Positions 34,860 through 46,299 of a stretch of 64,000 nucleotides of DNA are shown here, piece after piece. Source of the stretch: Erythrobasidium yunnanense (lineage: Eukaryota; Basidiomycota; Cystobasidiomycetes; Erythrobasidiales; Erythrobasidiaceae); contig BCJC01000001.1 in the NCBI GenBank assembly GCA_001600175.1, positions 2,031,652 through 2,095,651 on the forward strand, given 5' to 3'. Within the stretch, counting starts at the first letter, position 1; each line of letters opens with the position of its first letter. Both the position numbers and the translations under genes were made by a program. Under the pieces are notes generated by a model. It had not been told where the DNA came from. It saw nothing but the letters and a program-made list of their open reading frames with translations, and did not search any database.

Positions 34860-37742
34860 TCAGGCTGAACGCCTTGCTCTCCTCACCCTGTTTCTCCCTC
34901 TGCCAAACACTGCTATGACCCTCTGTAATTCCCTTCTGTCCAAGCGACCTATTGCGTTAGATTGATATGGCCGACCAGCTGCGTTGAGTTTCCGCATCAT
35001 TCTCAACTGATTCTGCTTTGCTAGCGGAATAGCCACTTTCAGCTCTGCTAGATCCCTGCCTGTCTCCAAGCGTAGATTCCTTCCCATATCCTGTATAAGC
35101 CGCGCATTCATATGCAAAAGCTGCCGATCCGGTACCATGCCCTTCGATAAGGCATCTTTGAGTTGATGCTGGCCGAGCACGAATTCCCGACGGGTGTTGT
35201 GTGCAAGGAAGACAGCGCTTTGGAGTACTACGTTTGGCTGTTTCTGCTGCTCTGGAAAGCGAAGTGATGCGCGCCTGATCAGGTCATGCACCTGTTCCAG
35301 CTTCCCGCGACGGGCAGCCCAATGTGCCAAGACACCGAAGATATGCAGATCCGGAAAGATACCCTTGTTTTGCATTTGCAGAAGGATCTCCTCAGCGAGC
35401 GCACTCTGATTCCGTTTTAGCAGATCATCCACGAGAATCGTATAATGATGTAGATTCGGCTCGATGCCCAGAGCTTGTCCTCTATCTAGTGCTCTTCGGG
35501 CACCGTAGATGTCGCCTTGTCGAATATACGCCGTCATAAGAGCTGAGATGTGATGAGGAGAGGCAGGAAGATGGCGGTCTAAGATCTGCCAGCAGAAATA
35601 CTGCCAGAGCGTTCGTGGAGATCCACTGTTGTCGGCAAAGCGCTGCATGATGATCGTGACTGTGCGTGCGTCCGGCTCGACGCGCTCGGCGTAAAGCTGC
35701 TTGACTGTTTCGACATATGGCTTCATCTCCTGTTGTGAGCCTTGAAAGATGGGAAGAATACTAGCTTGCGAACCATCCCTCTGGTAGCGAGGTTTCCGGA
35801 TCGAAGAATTCCGAGCCTCGCGCTCAGACAGAGCTTGCAGCAGGATGTTGAGGTCCGCAAGCGTAGGAGGGGATTTTGTAGATCTTCTCAACTGTCTCGC
35901 AAGACGTGTAAGACTGAGCGCGCTCATTTGCTGGGTCTTTCGGAGGTAGTGCAGCAGTTCGCTAATGACAGCAGTCTCCATTCCCTCTTCCTGACCCGAC
36001 ACTTTCTCTAGCCATATCCGGAGGCCTCGTACGCCTGATTCCGCCAAAACTTGACGTGCCTGCACAGACGCGCTTGGGGCCCGCATCTCTTGTCGTACGC
36101 GAAGAGGAACCGTTCCTTGCTCGACTTGCTGAATTATACTGCGCAAATCGTCGGCTGATCGTCCGTGCGTTTGGAACGCCTGGAGGAGCGCGGTAGAGAG
36201 GAAAGGAGCAGGTGTATAACCTTGATCGATCATGTCTGCATAGTAGTCGAGTGCTTGATTAAGATTGCCTAGGGCTGTATATCCTGATACGAAGGAAGAG
36301 AACGTCTCGGCTGTAGGAATGAGTCCTTTGAGGATTTGAGGTAGAGCTGCGCTGAGAGAGGAGGAGGAGGAAGATGCGAATGCGGTCGGTTGAATGATGT
36401 CGGTGCTCCTGGAAGAGGACGGTGAAGGGAGACCCGCAGGCGGTCGTCGCGCCCTACGAAAGCGGATATGGAATAGCTCGTACGCTGTATGTGCGTCCCC
36501 AAGCTCTCCTTCGCGAATGTGCGCCTGTATCAAGCCATTGAGAAGCTCCGAAGGCGGTCGATTCGTGATTTGCATAAGCTCTTGAAGTACGTCCACATAT
36601 GACCGGCTACTGGTAAGTAAGCCTGCTAGACGATAGCCTCGTACGATGGCTGTGTAATAGGCGGGATCTAGTTGCCCATGATCGGTTTGCACTGCGTGCA
36701 GTACTTGGCGCAGACAGTCGATCTGACAAGCGGCGAGGTATGACGTGATTAAGAGAGAATATATACGAGATGAGATGCTTGTGATGTCTTGCGACACGGT
36801 TGCAAAAGTCGGCAGTTTCGCATAGTCTTCCGCCTGCAAAGTAGCTTCGAGAAATCCCTGTAGGAGTTGCGGTGTCCAGCGATTTGTCACTTTGTGTATG
36901 TTGTTACTGGTGTCTATGGCCGACTTCCACCGCTTGCGCTTCGTGAACTCTGCTATCACAGCAGCGTATATCCGATCAAGCTGTTGCCAATCATGCAATC
37001 CGGCTTGCTGATGAAGTGAAGTATGAAGAACTCCAAGCAGCTTCTGAAAAGCACGTCTGTGTGATCGATAGACATTCTTGTCCAGCGCATAACGTGTGGA
37101 AGCCAATAACAGGCTCTCCAGAACTTGTACCGAATTGCTCGCGGTGTCGTCGCTCTCGATGCGAGATAACATCTCATTCAAATCCATCTGTAGAGGGTCC
37201 CCTGCTGAACAATGCGCCTCTATACGGCGCATGCGCCTGACGAGCCGATCCATTGGATCTGTCGTCCCTCGCATTTCCTCCACTGACGCCTCTAAAGTCC
37301 AGAGGAGAGCTTTAGGCAGATTGCCTGATGCTAGCAAACCCTCGAGCTCTTCATCGACGTCCGTACGTCTATGCGATCCAGATGGGCTATCCTGCCTGGA
37401 AGACTGTGATAGGTGTGATTCGCTGATCCGAACCGCGTTGTCCGACGTTGTTGTGATAGGAGCCTCTTCCACCGCTCTTCCCTTTCCCTTCCAGAAGCTA
37501 CGCGGCATAGTCTCTTTTTCTGAAGGAGCTGAGGCGTTGATGCTGCTTTCATGGATATGCTTGTCAAGCACGGCCGTGCTGTACATAGCGTAGGATGATG
37601 ATGATGATGTTTCTGCATTGCTGCTATGGCGTTCTCGCGAGATCGTTGCTTTTTGGCGGACTTTGGAAGTGCTTGCAACGCCAGACAACGAGAGTTCCAG
37701 TGCGAATTGCCTTGAACAAAGGCGGCAGCAGCGCCTTAGCAT
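34860..37742 (-). CDS. mitochondrial pentatricopeptide-repeat (PPR) protein
   Basis: One uninterrupted exon, 960 aa, unusual in this intron-dense stretch. The N-terminus is Cys/Arg-rich without acids, consistent with mitochondrial import. A Ser-rich spacer is encoded partly by an ATC/ATG-type trinucleotide run (about 37595-37611). The C-terminal two thirds hold helical hairpins with PPR spacing, clearest at PSELLNGLIQAHIREGELGD, TAETFSSFVSGYTALGNLNQ and HISALMTAYIRQGDIYGARR, followed by IEPNLHHYTILVDDLLKRN. PPR proteins bind organelle RNA for stability, processing or translation. The RNA target is unknown. It is transcribed divergently from CMC1, 238 bp away. Confidence 0.85.
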   Translation of the reverse strand: MLRRCCRLCSRQFALELSLSGVASTSKVRQKATISRERHSSNAETSSSSSYAMYSTAVLDKHIHESSINASAPSEKETMPRSFWKGKGRAVEEAPITTTSDNAVRISESHLSQSSRQDSPSGSHRRTDVDEELEGLLASGNLPKALLWTLEASVEEMRGTTDPMDRLVRRMRRIEAHCSAGDPLQMDLNEMLSRIESDDTASNSVQVLESLLLASTRYALDKNVYRSHRRAFQKLLGVLHTSLHQQAGLHDWQQLDRIYAAVIAEFTKRKRWKSAIDTSNNIHKVTNRWTPQLLQGFLEATLQAEDYAKLPTFATVSQDITSISSRIYSLLITSYLAACQIDCLRQVLHAVQTDHGQLDPAYYTAIVRGYRLAGLLTSSRSYVDVLQELMQITNRPPSELLNGLIQAHIREGELGDAHTAYELFHIRFRRARRPPAGLPSPSSSRSTDIIQPTAFASSSSSSLSAALPQILKGLIPTAETFSSFVSGYTALGNLNQALDYYADMIDQGYTPAPFLSTALLQAFQTHGRSADDLRSIIQQVEQGTVPLRVRQEMRAPSASVQARQVLAESGVRGLRIWLEKVSGQEEGMETAVISELLHYLRKTQQMSALSLTRLARQLRRSTKSPPTLADLNILLQALSEREARNSSIRKPRYQRDGSQASILPIFQGSQQEMKPYVETVKQLYAERVEPDARTVTIIMQRFADNSGSPRTLWQYFCWQILDRHLPASPHHISALMTAYIRQGDIYGARRALDRGQALGIEPNLHHYTILVDDLLKRNQSALAEEILLQMQNKGIFPDLHIFGVLAHWAARRGKLEQVHDLIRRASLRFPEQQKQPNVVLQSAVFLAHNTRREFVLGQHQLKDALSKGMVPDRQLLHMNARLIQDMGRNLRLETGRDLAELKVAIPLAKQNQLRMMRKLNAAGRPYQSNAIGRLDRRELQRVIAVFGRGRNRVRRARRSA

Positions 37743-37980
37743 TCAACTGTTGATGACAGCGTAAGCCTGAATCCTAGATACTTGATGCGAACGAGCTACC
37801 TCGAGAGACCCGACAAGCTCGTCGTCTTCGCCCTCTGGATCCAGCGTGACAGCAACGTAGAACAATCTAATACTGAAAGTCTTGAAATGATGTATGAATC
37901 TTGCTGAATCTTTTTGTGATTCGATTCCGATGAAAGCAAAGAGTCGTTTCTTACTGTACCGATTCCTTGAAAGATAGTGG
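37743..37980. promoter_or_regulatory. shared divergent promoter, PPR protein / CMC1
   Basis: 238 bp separate the start codons of two genes for mitochondrial proteins on opposite strands. No coding signal or classical TATA box stands out. A shared promoter is inferred from the spacing. Confidence 0.4.
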
Positions 37981-38405
37981 ATGGAAGCGCTTTCACGGCG
38001 TGAGGTGGGCGATACAAGAAACAAGAGTGTAATGCATCGTAGCGAGATATCTAAATCATCGTTAAATCTAGGAAGAGGGCATCGTCAAGGAACTCAAGAA
38101 GACGGCCCTGAAGCAGTGCGATGACTACGTGAAGGGTGGGCACGGTAGATAGAAGTCATTCATGAACACATCTCAAATGCAGTATGCCGCAGACTTCGCG
38201 GCCTGCTCGACTGGCCGTACCATCACCGTCACTTGGAAATGCAGGACAGAATGGCGCGCAATGCAGGATTGTATGCGGATACAGTGCGTACATACATCAC
38301 TGTAGAATGTACTGCATCTTACGTGGTGTACGCAGCATGTCTGAAGCCAAAACTGACCAGGCAAAGCTCGACTTCTTACAAGCGCGAAGAGAGCGCCCGG
38401 TGTAG
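37981..38405 (+). CDS. Cmc1-like twin CX9C mitochondrial protein
   Basis: Four tiny exons (37981-38004, 38072-38135, 38193-38283, 38336-38405) encode 82 aa. The twin motif is explicit: C-x9-C in CDDYVKDFAAC and C-x9-C in [11 protein letters not shown], with WKCR before the second. The start [11 protein letters not shown] resembles the LSPREE region of yeast Cmc1, and the Lys/Glu-rich helix at the end is also typical. Such proteins fold in the intermembrane space through Mia40 and assist copper delivery and assembly of cytochrome c oxidase. No single exon is longer than 91 nt, so the gene is easily missed. Cmc1 is preferred over Cmc2 or Cox19 on the spacing and [10 protein letters not shown] motif. 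Confidence 0.82.
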
Positions 38406-38511
38406 CGATGTTGTTTGTAGAATAACATAGATTCGCATAAATGGAAGCAAGGAAAGTGTTGTCTGATTCTGATTTCTCAGCTATCTATCGCTTGTCATCC
38501 TGCCGACTCAT

Positions 38512-40491
38512 ATGGCATCTACGCCTCGGGCTCAGACTCGCGCAGAACAGGCGCTGGTACGAGCTACGGATGTCGTCGGAGCTACCTCGTTGAATCGCCA
38601 GCGAGTGCTCAGCGAAGATGCATACACGCAGGCCTTGGAAATAATCATCGCAAGGGACTTTTTTCCGACGCTTGAGCTATCGCAACATCAGGCGCTGCGT
38701 ACCGATGGTCAACACGATGATGAATACCTCGATGAAGATATCGAAGCCAGCGTCGCTAGAATCAAGGGATGGATGGAAGAAACGCCTGGACGAGGGAAAC
38801 AGCGATCACAGCAAGTCAGACCCAGCATGGATAAGACACCTACAGACTTCCACTTGCAAGCTACTCCAGCTGGCTATACGAGCAGGACTGACCGAGTGGA
38901 GTCACAAGCGTCCAAGGAGTCGCAGCTTCCCTTTGAAGCTGGCTTAAGCCTGGATGAATTTCAAGCTCGCTATACATCAGAGGACAATGCGTCCTTTGCA
39001 GCTCTCCTCGAAGTAGAGAACATAGCACGCAAGTCTAAATACGCATGGGCGTACAAAGCAGAAGCAGAAGCGAACGATAGATCTAGGAGAGCTATACAAG
39101 CGAGGGAAAGACTTGTAGATCTAGGCAGACGTTTGGCGGAAGGCGATACGGAAGTCAGACTCATCGAGGGGACAGAGCCTGGTCGACCGGGAGAACGCCT
39201 GCTCATCGAGGGCAGACAATCCTTGCCTGGCGATAAAGCAAGTATAGAGTTTGCGAAAAGGAGAATAGTAGCTGCGCCTGAGAAGGAACGCCTGCTCATT
39301 GAAGCAGGCAAAGAAGGGCAAGATAGCCAAGTCGAGGGAGCAAATGCGGACAGTACGGCAGATAGGGAGAAGCAGTTACAGCTAGCTGTGCAAGAGAACA
39401 AGCTGGAAGTGGATCTGCAGGGAGGCGAAAGTCGCGATGCAGGCAAGGTGCAGACATGGCCTGTCACAGTAAGCATACCCAACTTCCTGCCAGCACTTAC
39501 GGCCGCGACTGACTATGTTTGATATATGTTGCAGACTCGAAACAACTTCTTCTTTGCGCCAGATGCAAATATCCCGATCCATAAAGTCGCCCAGCACCCC
39601 TTGAGTCAGGCAAAGCCCAAGACTGAATCTGTCGATGATTTGGGTATAACGGAACCTAAGAGCATAAGACATGGAAATACACGGTTGTTTGGTCAGGAAG
39701 AGCTGGAAGAAGCGGCTAGAAGGGCTGGCGTGCCGTCTTCTCCCAGTCATTCGAACATCGCGGCGGCCATCAATGGAACGCCTTGTAAGTCACAACACTA
39801 TGAGAGACGTTTGATATTGGACTGATATGCTTGATGATGCACAGATCATGGTCGATCATCCGGAACGCCAAGAGTTCAGGGATACTCGTTCGTCGATGCG
39901 ATGCCCTCTCCAGGTCCTTCAGTACTTGGCGATTCAGGCATCTCATCCTTGATGACGTTCGGAACGCTAGCCTCTACACCTGTCGCACTTCGCGATCCCA
40001 ATGCCTCCGATCCAGCTTTTCGCGTACAAGCAGTCAATGACGCCATGAAAGAAGGGCCATTCCGGATACCTCATACGCCGCGGCGCGAAGTCTTGGCTCA
40101 CAAGATGGCCAGTAAAGCTACAAAGTCACTACAACAACGCCAAGGTGGGCCGCAGAGCGCTGGATTGGGACTTAGGAGAACAGCTGCCACGCCGGGTACT
40201 GTCAATCGTTCAGTAAGAGGAGGAACGCCAGGTGGATGGGGCAGTACGCCTAAAGAAGATGCAGTCCGAGAAGCTAGGCGTGCTATGCAAGATGAAGGTA
40301 GAACGCCTTCAAGAGACGCCTTCTTGTCGCCCGCAGCGAAAAGTTTACTGGGCCGTACGACCAGTCACCAGAAGCAAGCATCTCCGTTCCAGCAGAGTGA
40401 GGCCAATGCGAACAAGCGCTACCCACAAGACGACGGAAGTATGGAGCGATACAAGCGAGCAAAGTGGGATCCTAGTCCTCTAAGTCGGTAG
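38512..40491 (+). CDS. ESS2/DGCR14 splicing-associated nuclear protein
   Basis: Three exons (38512-39468, 39535-39784, 39845-40491) encode 617 aa. Motifs of the Es2/DGCR14 family appear in order. RVLSEDAYTQALEIIIARDF with FFPTLEL lies near residue 30. Next is LSLDEFQARYTSEDNASF, then TRNNFFFAPD after intron 1. The block YSFVDAMPSPGPS and FRIPHTPRREVLAHKMASKA closes the conserved part. The human homologue sits in the spliceosomal C complex, and the fission yeast homologue is Bis1. Between residues 215 and 275 there is an insertion with repeated ERLLIE/RLIEG units and acidic linkers. The C-terminus is basic and Ser/Arg-rich. A splicing cofactor fits a genome with this many introns. Confidence 0.85.
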
Positions 40492-40680
40492 AAGATGTGG
40501 GAAAGCTGTAGCTGTTTATTCAAGACAAACTCGTATCGATGCTGTAGCATACATAAGCTTGCCAAAAGGGGTTAGATACATGTTGTTGTTATACTGATCT
40601 ATACTCTACAGAGCCGAAGAATTACCGAAATCCGCTACTTTATGTAATGATTACTGATGTCCTGTGCTACTGAAAGAACC

Positions 40681-42604
40681 CTATATCCACTCGTACTTTG
40701 TGCTGGAGCCAGCACTGCTCTTGAGCTTTGCAAGAGCTTGTGCATCGAAACTTTGCGTTGGCATCTTCGGCCCAGTCGTGCTATGTCGGACATTCGACGT
40801 GCGCATCCGGTGCAGTCTACGCTGGCCTTGCGCTCGTGCTGTCGGTAGAGTCGCATTTGCTGTCGAGGAAGCGTCTGCCATAGAAGCCAACTTGACTTCG
40901 TCTGCGCTCGCTGCTCTAGGCCTTCCTATCGTGCTCGCACTTTCCAATGACTCGGAAAGACCGCTGCTCGCAGAGCCCGAAGATTGAGGTGTAGGTGTCG
41001 GTGTACGCCGACCGAAAGAGAAGTCTGGAGAAAGCTTGGGTAGCATAGAGGACGACTCGTCGACTGTGAGTGTAGGAACAGCTGGATCCTGTGCTAATTG
41101 CTCGAATAGCGAATTCACAGCTGAAGCTTCCGCAATGCTGGCTAGCTTGTCGACCATGGCTGAGCCGAAGTAGTCCATCTCGCTTGTAGTGTTAGGCGAG
41201 ATCGGGAAGTCTCTCGTTGGTGTGAGTAGTGAGCCTTGGACCTGGAGGACAGGCGGTACTTCATCGCAAGGTGTATTGGGCTGACTGCCCGTCCGCCAGC
41301 CTCGCCAGCCTCCGCCCAATGAGAGCTTGCCAGCTCTATGACTCTTTATAATCGACTGTCGGCGTGAGCTGCGCAGAGGGTGTGCTTGAATAGCTGCTTC
41401 TGCTGTTAGATCTGACTCAACCTCTTCATCCGGCACCACAAAGGCCTCCTCATCTGTCGGTGCTTCGGCTCCCTTATCCACTTGTACGGAGTCATCCACC
41501 TGCGGGCTTAAATCCTCCGGTAACGCCTCTGCTGCTGCAGGTACGATCTCCTGCTCTCTCGGCGCGTCGCTCGCTTGCTCGAAGTACCACAGCGAGCTGA
41601 ATGATTCGTCTTGAAGCATCGCGGGCGAAGGTAAAGAGCCAGAAATCACGACTGTTGATGCGCGCTGTGTTGGGAACAGCCCAGTCAAAGATATTTGATT
41701 CGCATCGACGGTATCCAATAGCTCTTGTTGCGCTAGCGTGGCTTCAAGACCAAATACATCTTCATCTGACATAGACGGGCTGAAGCCTACAGACAGCCTT
41801 GGTGACCAGCTTACTATCGGTGTTCCGGGAAGATAGCTGAAGCTCGATTGAGGGCGTTTAGGTGTGAGAGAAGAAGTAAGGGATGGCGAATATGTGGTTG
41901 CAGACGGGGGCACGGCGAGATCTAGATGAGGTAGGTGGACTTGGAGGAACGAGCCTTGATCTTCCAGACTCGGCCGTCGTGAAGATGCTGGCGAACCGAG
42001 CTCTGCGATGTCTTCTAGCACAGCTACAGACCAAGGACGACCTTTCCAATCTGACCCGAAATTGAGCGGGAGAGCAGGTAAAGGCTTGTCGCCTGAGATG
42101 GAAGGTGTGGAAGAAACGGCAGAATCGGAAGAGGAAGCTCGAGAATGGGTAAGAGATGGTGGACGCTGGGAAGTAGACTGTATAGAGCAAACGTAATCAG
42201 TACAATGTTTCAGATCTTATCAGTGATCGGAGACAGTCAGAATAGGGGTCGAATAATCTCACCTCTTCGAGCTCATCTTCCATCGAGCCTTTGCAGGACC
42301 ATTCTAGAGGTGTATAAAGAGGTGCGTGTACGGCTGGCACGCCATCTGAACCGTTTGAAGCTGTTGAAGTCCGGCGACTTGCGAGCTTCGCAAAGAAGCC
42401 TATGCTTTCGTTCGACCTCTGCTTGAGGAGACTGCTGCTCCCGCTGTGCTTGAGCTGCTTTGACGATGCTGGAGCAACGACGATTGTCTTGGATAGCTGC
42501 TCCATAGGCCGCGGATTCACCGCTGGCATGATTGCAGACGACGTCGGAAAGGCTTGCTGGAGCCGGATCTCAGCCTGGCTGAGCTGCTGATTCCTGTGCG
42601 GCAT
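40681..42604 (-). CDS. uncharacterised Ser/Pro-rich protein
   Basis: Two exons (42604-42263, 42177-40681) encode 612 aa. The intron has donor GTGAGA and acceptor CTATACAG, and phase 0 is kept. The protein is largely disordered, with many Ser-Pro and Thr-Pro sites and short repeats such as RRTPTPTPQSS and SSGSASSG, plus a few ordered pieces (LSLGGGWRGWRTG, EMDYFGSAMVDKLASIAEAS). No catalytic domain, membrane segment or signal peptide is seen. Composition suggests a phosphorylated scaffold or regulator, perhaps basidiomycete-specific. I do not recognise the family. Its 3' end faces that of ESS2 at 189 bp. Confidence 0.7.
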
Positions 42605-43518
42605 CGTTTCGAAGTCTTCAAGTACTACTGAAGAGAAGAAATGCAGGGCAACTCGACTTCCTTGTGCCTACAGCTTGGGAGATTCGATGATGATGGGTTC
42701 GGCCAGGCCAGAAAGCTATAGAGTTTGGCAGGTTTGACGCTGGACTTGGGAGAGAGCAAGGCCAAGAAGCTTCTTCTACTATGATCTGGCCATGAATGCA
42801 ATCAGTCGCATCAGCTCGGTCGGGCTTTGCTACGCTATACGAGGAAACTGGTCGATCCAGCAATTAATCATTGTTGGGCCCGACAAGCTTGGGCTAGATT
42901 TATTTGGTTCTGCGTGCTACATCACTCCTACGCAATTACTTACGACTCCCCTTCAGCTCAAGGCGCATCTTGAGTTTGTGCCTTTTCGAGGTCTGAGGCA
43001 GCCGAATGGGGAAGGCAGCACGTTAACTGCCTCCCATATCCGGGACTGGGCAGGCGGCTGAAGGAGGAAGTCTTACTATGCCTCGCTTATAATGCAGCTC
43101 CAAGAGACATCAAGATGGTCTACCGATCCTCATCACTGATAAGATGGACCTTGAAAGGCACGGAGAATCCGCCGAAACCTGAATGCTCAGCAACCTCGCA
43201 TACCTGCGTACCTAGTCTTGCAGCGTACTTGTCCTACATGAAGCAATGCCATCCAGCAGCAAACGCTCTGGATCCGTACACGCTGCTGTTTGCGAAGCCC
43301 GCTCTAGGGACCGTCCCTGTCTCTGTCTGCGCCCATATTCTACATCTCAGGTGCTACTATGTTGACATATACGATCTGCACATATGCGAATCTTATCGAT
43401 CTCAAGCATCCCCATCGCACGAAGATGCTAGTCTGCGTCGCAGGCCGACATTGCTGGTAAGCTCCTGACATAGTCTCGAACAGTATATTGTACTCGATAC
43501 AATAGCCTACAAGAGAGC
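42605..43518. other. long gap without supported gene
   Basis: 914 bp. Plus-strand frames of 89 and 117 codons (42792-43061, 43115-43468) read through but show no motif and no clean splice links. It probably holds the promoter of the Ser/Pro-rich gene and the 3' region of the next one. Confidence 0.4.
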
Positions 43519-44021
43519 TCACCAACCACCACGGCTGATGGGCTGGTTTCCGAACGAGTAGTGACTAGCTTCGGACTCTACCGAAGCGAGTGAGCTGTTC
43601 GATTGCTGTCTATTGTTGCTGGGTCTTCCTCCTCCTCTACTGCTGTTCTGCCTGGAGTTGCGTGGAGGACGACCACTGTTGAACTGATCGAGACTTAGCT
43701 GGAGCGGAGGCATGCCGATGACCTCGGTGCCGGCTTGCGGTCTTGTGTAGTTGCTGCCTATACTACTGACACTATTCTTACGTCCATCGACAGCACGAGC
43801 TTGCTCTGCAGCTAAGGTACTACTCGTGCGATGCTGCAGGGGAGGTCGCTGGAGCGCAGGGCTGTCACTTGCACCCGACACGTTGCTGCCCCGTCGTACA
43901 ACAGGCCCATTGACCCATACCTGTGTTCTTGCACCACTGTAACCAAGCGCTTCAGCCATCATAGAGCTGGTGTGAGATGATCCTCTACTTACGAAAGGCT
44001 GAACTGGTTGACGTAGGGCAT
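43519..44021 (-). CDS. small Asn/Ser/Arg/Gln-rich protein, unknown
   Basis: Two exons (44021-43993, 43936-43519) encode 148 aa starting MPYVNQFSLSGARTQVWVNG. Donor GTAAGT, acceptor GGTTACAG and the exact frame closure support the splice. After the first 25 residues the chain is of low complexity (SRQNSSRGGGRPSNNRQQS) with a few hydrophobic spots and ends SHYSFGNQPISRGGW. The RG/QN-rich make-up resembles small RNA-binding or stress-granule proteins, but this is only compositional. No homologue is recognised. It is divergent from RPS5. Confidence 0.5.
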
Positions 44022-44750
44022 TGTTGGCGATATATGAGCTGTGTGTTTATGTGTATGTGTGAGCGCGCTGCTAAGTCGTTGCGGATACCAGATCCGATGA
44101 GTCGGGCTTGAAGTAAGCCAAGCCTGCAGAGTTCAGGGAGCCAATTTGTACCCAAGCAGCTGGCAGCTATCTGATGCTCTCCTGTACCTTTCGAGGCTCA
44201 TCACGCTTTAACAAAGGCATTCGGATCGTCAGCTTTTCGGCATGCAAGGGACTATTTGTCAGTCGCGGAAGGCAGCCCAGGCCAGAGGAGGTGGAAGATC
44301 TCATCGGGGCAGTCAGCACAGGGCAGAGGGTGTGATAAGGGTGTGTGGAATCGGATGGTCATAAGCAGAATGTTAGCGGTATATCGAGCTGTGCGTCCAG
44401 GCCATGCGTTTAGGTAATCTTGGGATGTTTTCGCTACCAGCGGGCTGACCGGACGCTGCTTTACAATACATTGCGGCATTGTTGGCATTATCTACTGTGT
44501 TTGCGTACTTATGCGCTTCTTCTTTGACCTGTTTTCTCTCTCTCCCTTTTTTGCATTTTTTTGGCGGAAGAAAGTTGGATCGATCGAGTTTCTGGAGGAA
44601 GGGAGAGAAGGGAGAAGGGAGAGCTCGCTTGAAGGCATCTCCATCGAAAAGGGTGAGCATATACATCCAGCAAACGACGAAGAAGGAGACAGCTTGGATT
44701 CTGACCAACTCGACGTATCTCCTTGTTCAAATCGCAGTCAATCTCCCACC
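44022..44750. other. divergent region upstream of RPS5
   Basis: 729 bp. It contains T-rich tracts (44539-44562), common in fungal ribosomal-protein promoters, followed by a purine-rich GAAGGGAGA stretch, probably 5' leader of RPS5. Short open frames only. Confidence 0.45.
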
Positions 44751-45646
44751 ATGGCTCTATCAATCCCTAAGGGTCAGTGTTACAGCAGCCAGGAAGAACG
44801 AGCGACGTTAGAAGCAAGATTGTAGTAGCAAGAATGCTGAGATATGATATATGTTACGACTTACAGACATCCAGGCGCTGGCAGATGAGGGCGGCGTAAA
44901 GCTCTTCGGAAGATGGGAGACTGCAGATGTCGACGTGGGTGCAGGAAAGATAGGACAACAAGCGTGACAGTATGCTGAGAGTATATGGTATGATTACGCA
45001 GTGCAAGGACATCTCCCTCTCCGACTACATCCAGATCCGCAACCCAGTCTGGATCCCTCACACTCAAGGACGATACTCGACAAAGCAGTTCCGCAAGGCA
45101 ACCATGCCAGTCGTAGAGAGACTAGTATGCTCACTCATGATGAACGGAAGGAACAACGGAAAGAAACAGATGGCAGTCAGAATCGTTCAGCACGCCTTCG
45201 AAATCGTACACCTCCTCACAGACGCAAACCCTATCCAAGTCCTCGTTGATGCTATCGTCAACACTGGTCCCCGTGAAGACTCGACAAGAATCGGATCTGC
45301 CGGTACCGTCAGGCGTCAAGCCGTCGATGTATCCCCCTTGAGGAGAGTCAACCAGTCCATCGCACTCATCACCATTGGTGTGCGAGAGTCTGCTTTCAGA
45401 AACGTCAAGACCATCTCTGTGCGTCGATCCACTTTCGAAGGTCTAGTATTCTCCGTCTTACATGCTTTTGCGACTCTACAGGAATGCTTGGCCGATGAGC
45501 TTATCAACGCCGCAAAAGGATCTTCCAACAGCTACGCCATCAAGAAGAAGGTGAGGCGCCGTTCAGCCGTGGTCGCATGCGAGCTTGTACTGATGCAGCT
45601 GTTGTTTTCAGGATGAGCTCGAGCGAGTTGCCAAATCCAACAGATA
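44751..45646 (+). CDS. RPS5: 40S ribosomal protein S5 (uS7)
   Basis: Five exons (44751-44772, 44867-44934, 45002-45418, 45482-45550, 45611-45646) encode 203 aa, matching the family length. Conserved pieces are [90 protein letters not shown] and the terminal ERVAKSNR. uS7 sits in the small-subunit head, contacts E-site tRNA and initiator complexes, and is essential. The intron 45419-45481 is 63 nt and free of stops. It was placed because the homologous protein continues directly from KTIS to ECLA. A C/A-rich context (CCCACCATGG) surrounds the start codon. Confidence 0.95.
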
Positions 45647-46299
45647 GACGGAGATATCGACTGTATTCTCTCTCTTTCACCATCTACATACTGCAATAGT
45701 TTGTGGGTTTTCGCTTCCGCGACTTCGTTCATGATGCTCCGAACCCGTTTTTTCTGGTTGGACGTGTACAACACCCTTTAGGTTTCGGAGCAGCAATGGA
45801 GAAGCGCAGCCAAGCGATAATCATGACTATACACTGCTATGAATGTCGACACAGCATACTAAACACGTCCGAAATGAGGCTGCGAACTGACGCAGATCCG
45901 CAGGAGGGAGGCCGCTCCACGCAGTCAGGATCTCGCTATCATACCGTTTCACAGCATACTTTCAGGGCTTGGCATCGTCTGCGCAGCTTCCGCAAGTGAC
46001 TGCGCTGGCAATGCCATCGGACGACAGTTATGCGGCGCAGCTTTCGCGCAAACAGCCTCTGACTCGTCTGACCAGTCACAGTGCAAATCGCTGACGTGTC
46101 TCCCCTGCAATTTCAATGGATCTTATGACAGATTTTCACACACTAATGAAAACTGAAACTGCGTGCGCAGTCTTCGGCACACGGCCACGCAGTCCCTGTG
46201 CCTGCGGAGCGCAGCAAATTTTCTTGGAAGATTACGAATATAAATTGGCCGAATGATTGCTCGACTTCTCTTCTTCCTCTTCTTACACAAACGAGCACA
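45647..46299. other. intergenic region upstream of the PB1-domain gene
   Basis: 653 bp with no coding signal. It carries a TATA box at 46239-46244, followed by a C/T-rich leader. Confidence 0.45.
46239..46244 (+). promoter_or_regulatory. TATA box of the PB1-domain gene
   Basis: TATAAA 56 bp before the start codon at 46300, with a C/T-rich tract between (46263-46283). A canonical element, suggesting inducible rather than housekeeping expression. Confidence 0.45.

Noticed and set aside
42792-43468. two plus-strand frames in the 900 bp gap
   Set aside because: The sequences look non-coding (no domain, erratic composition), and no GT-AG chain links them.
43561-43700. CRISPR-like or satellite repeat in the Gln/Ser-rich gene
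   Set aside because: The repetition is codon-level low complexity (Ser, Asn, Gln, Arg), with no fixed unit or spacers.
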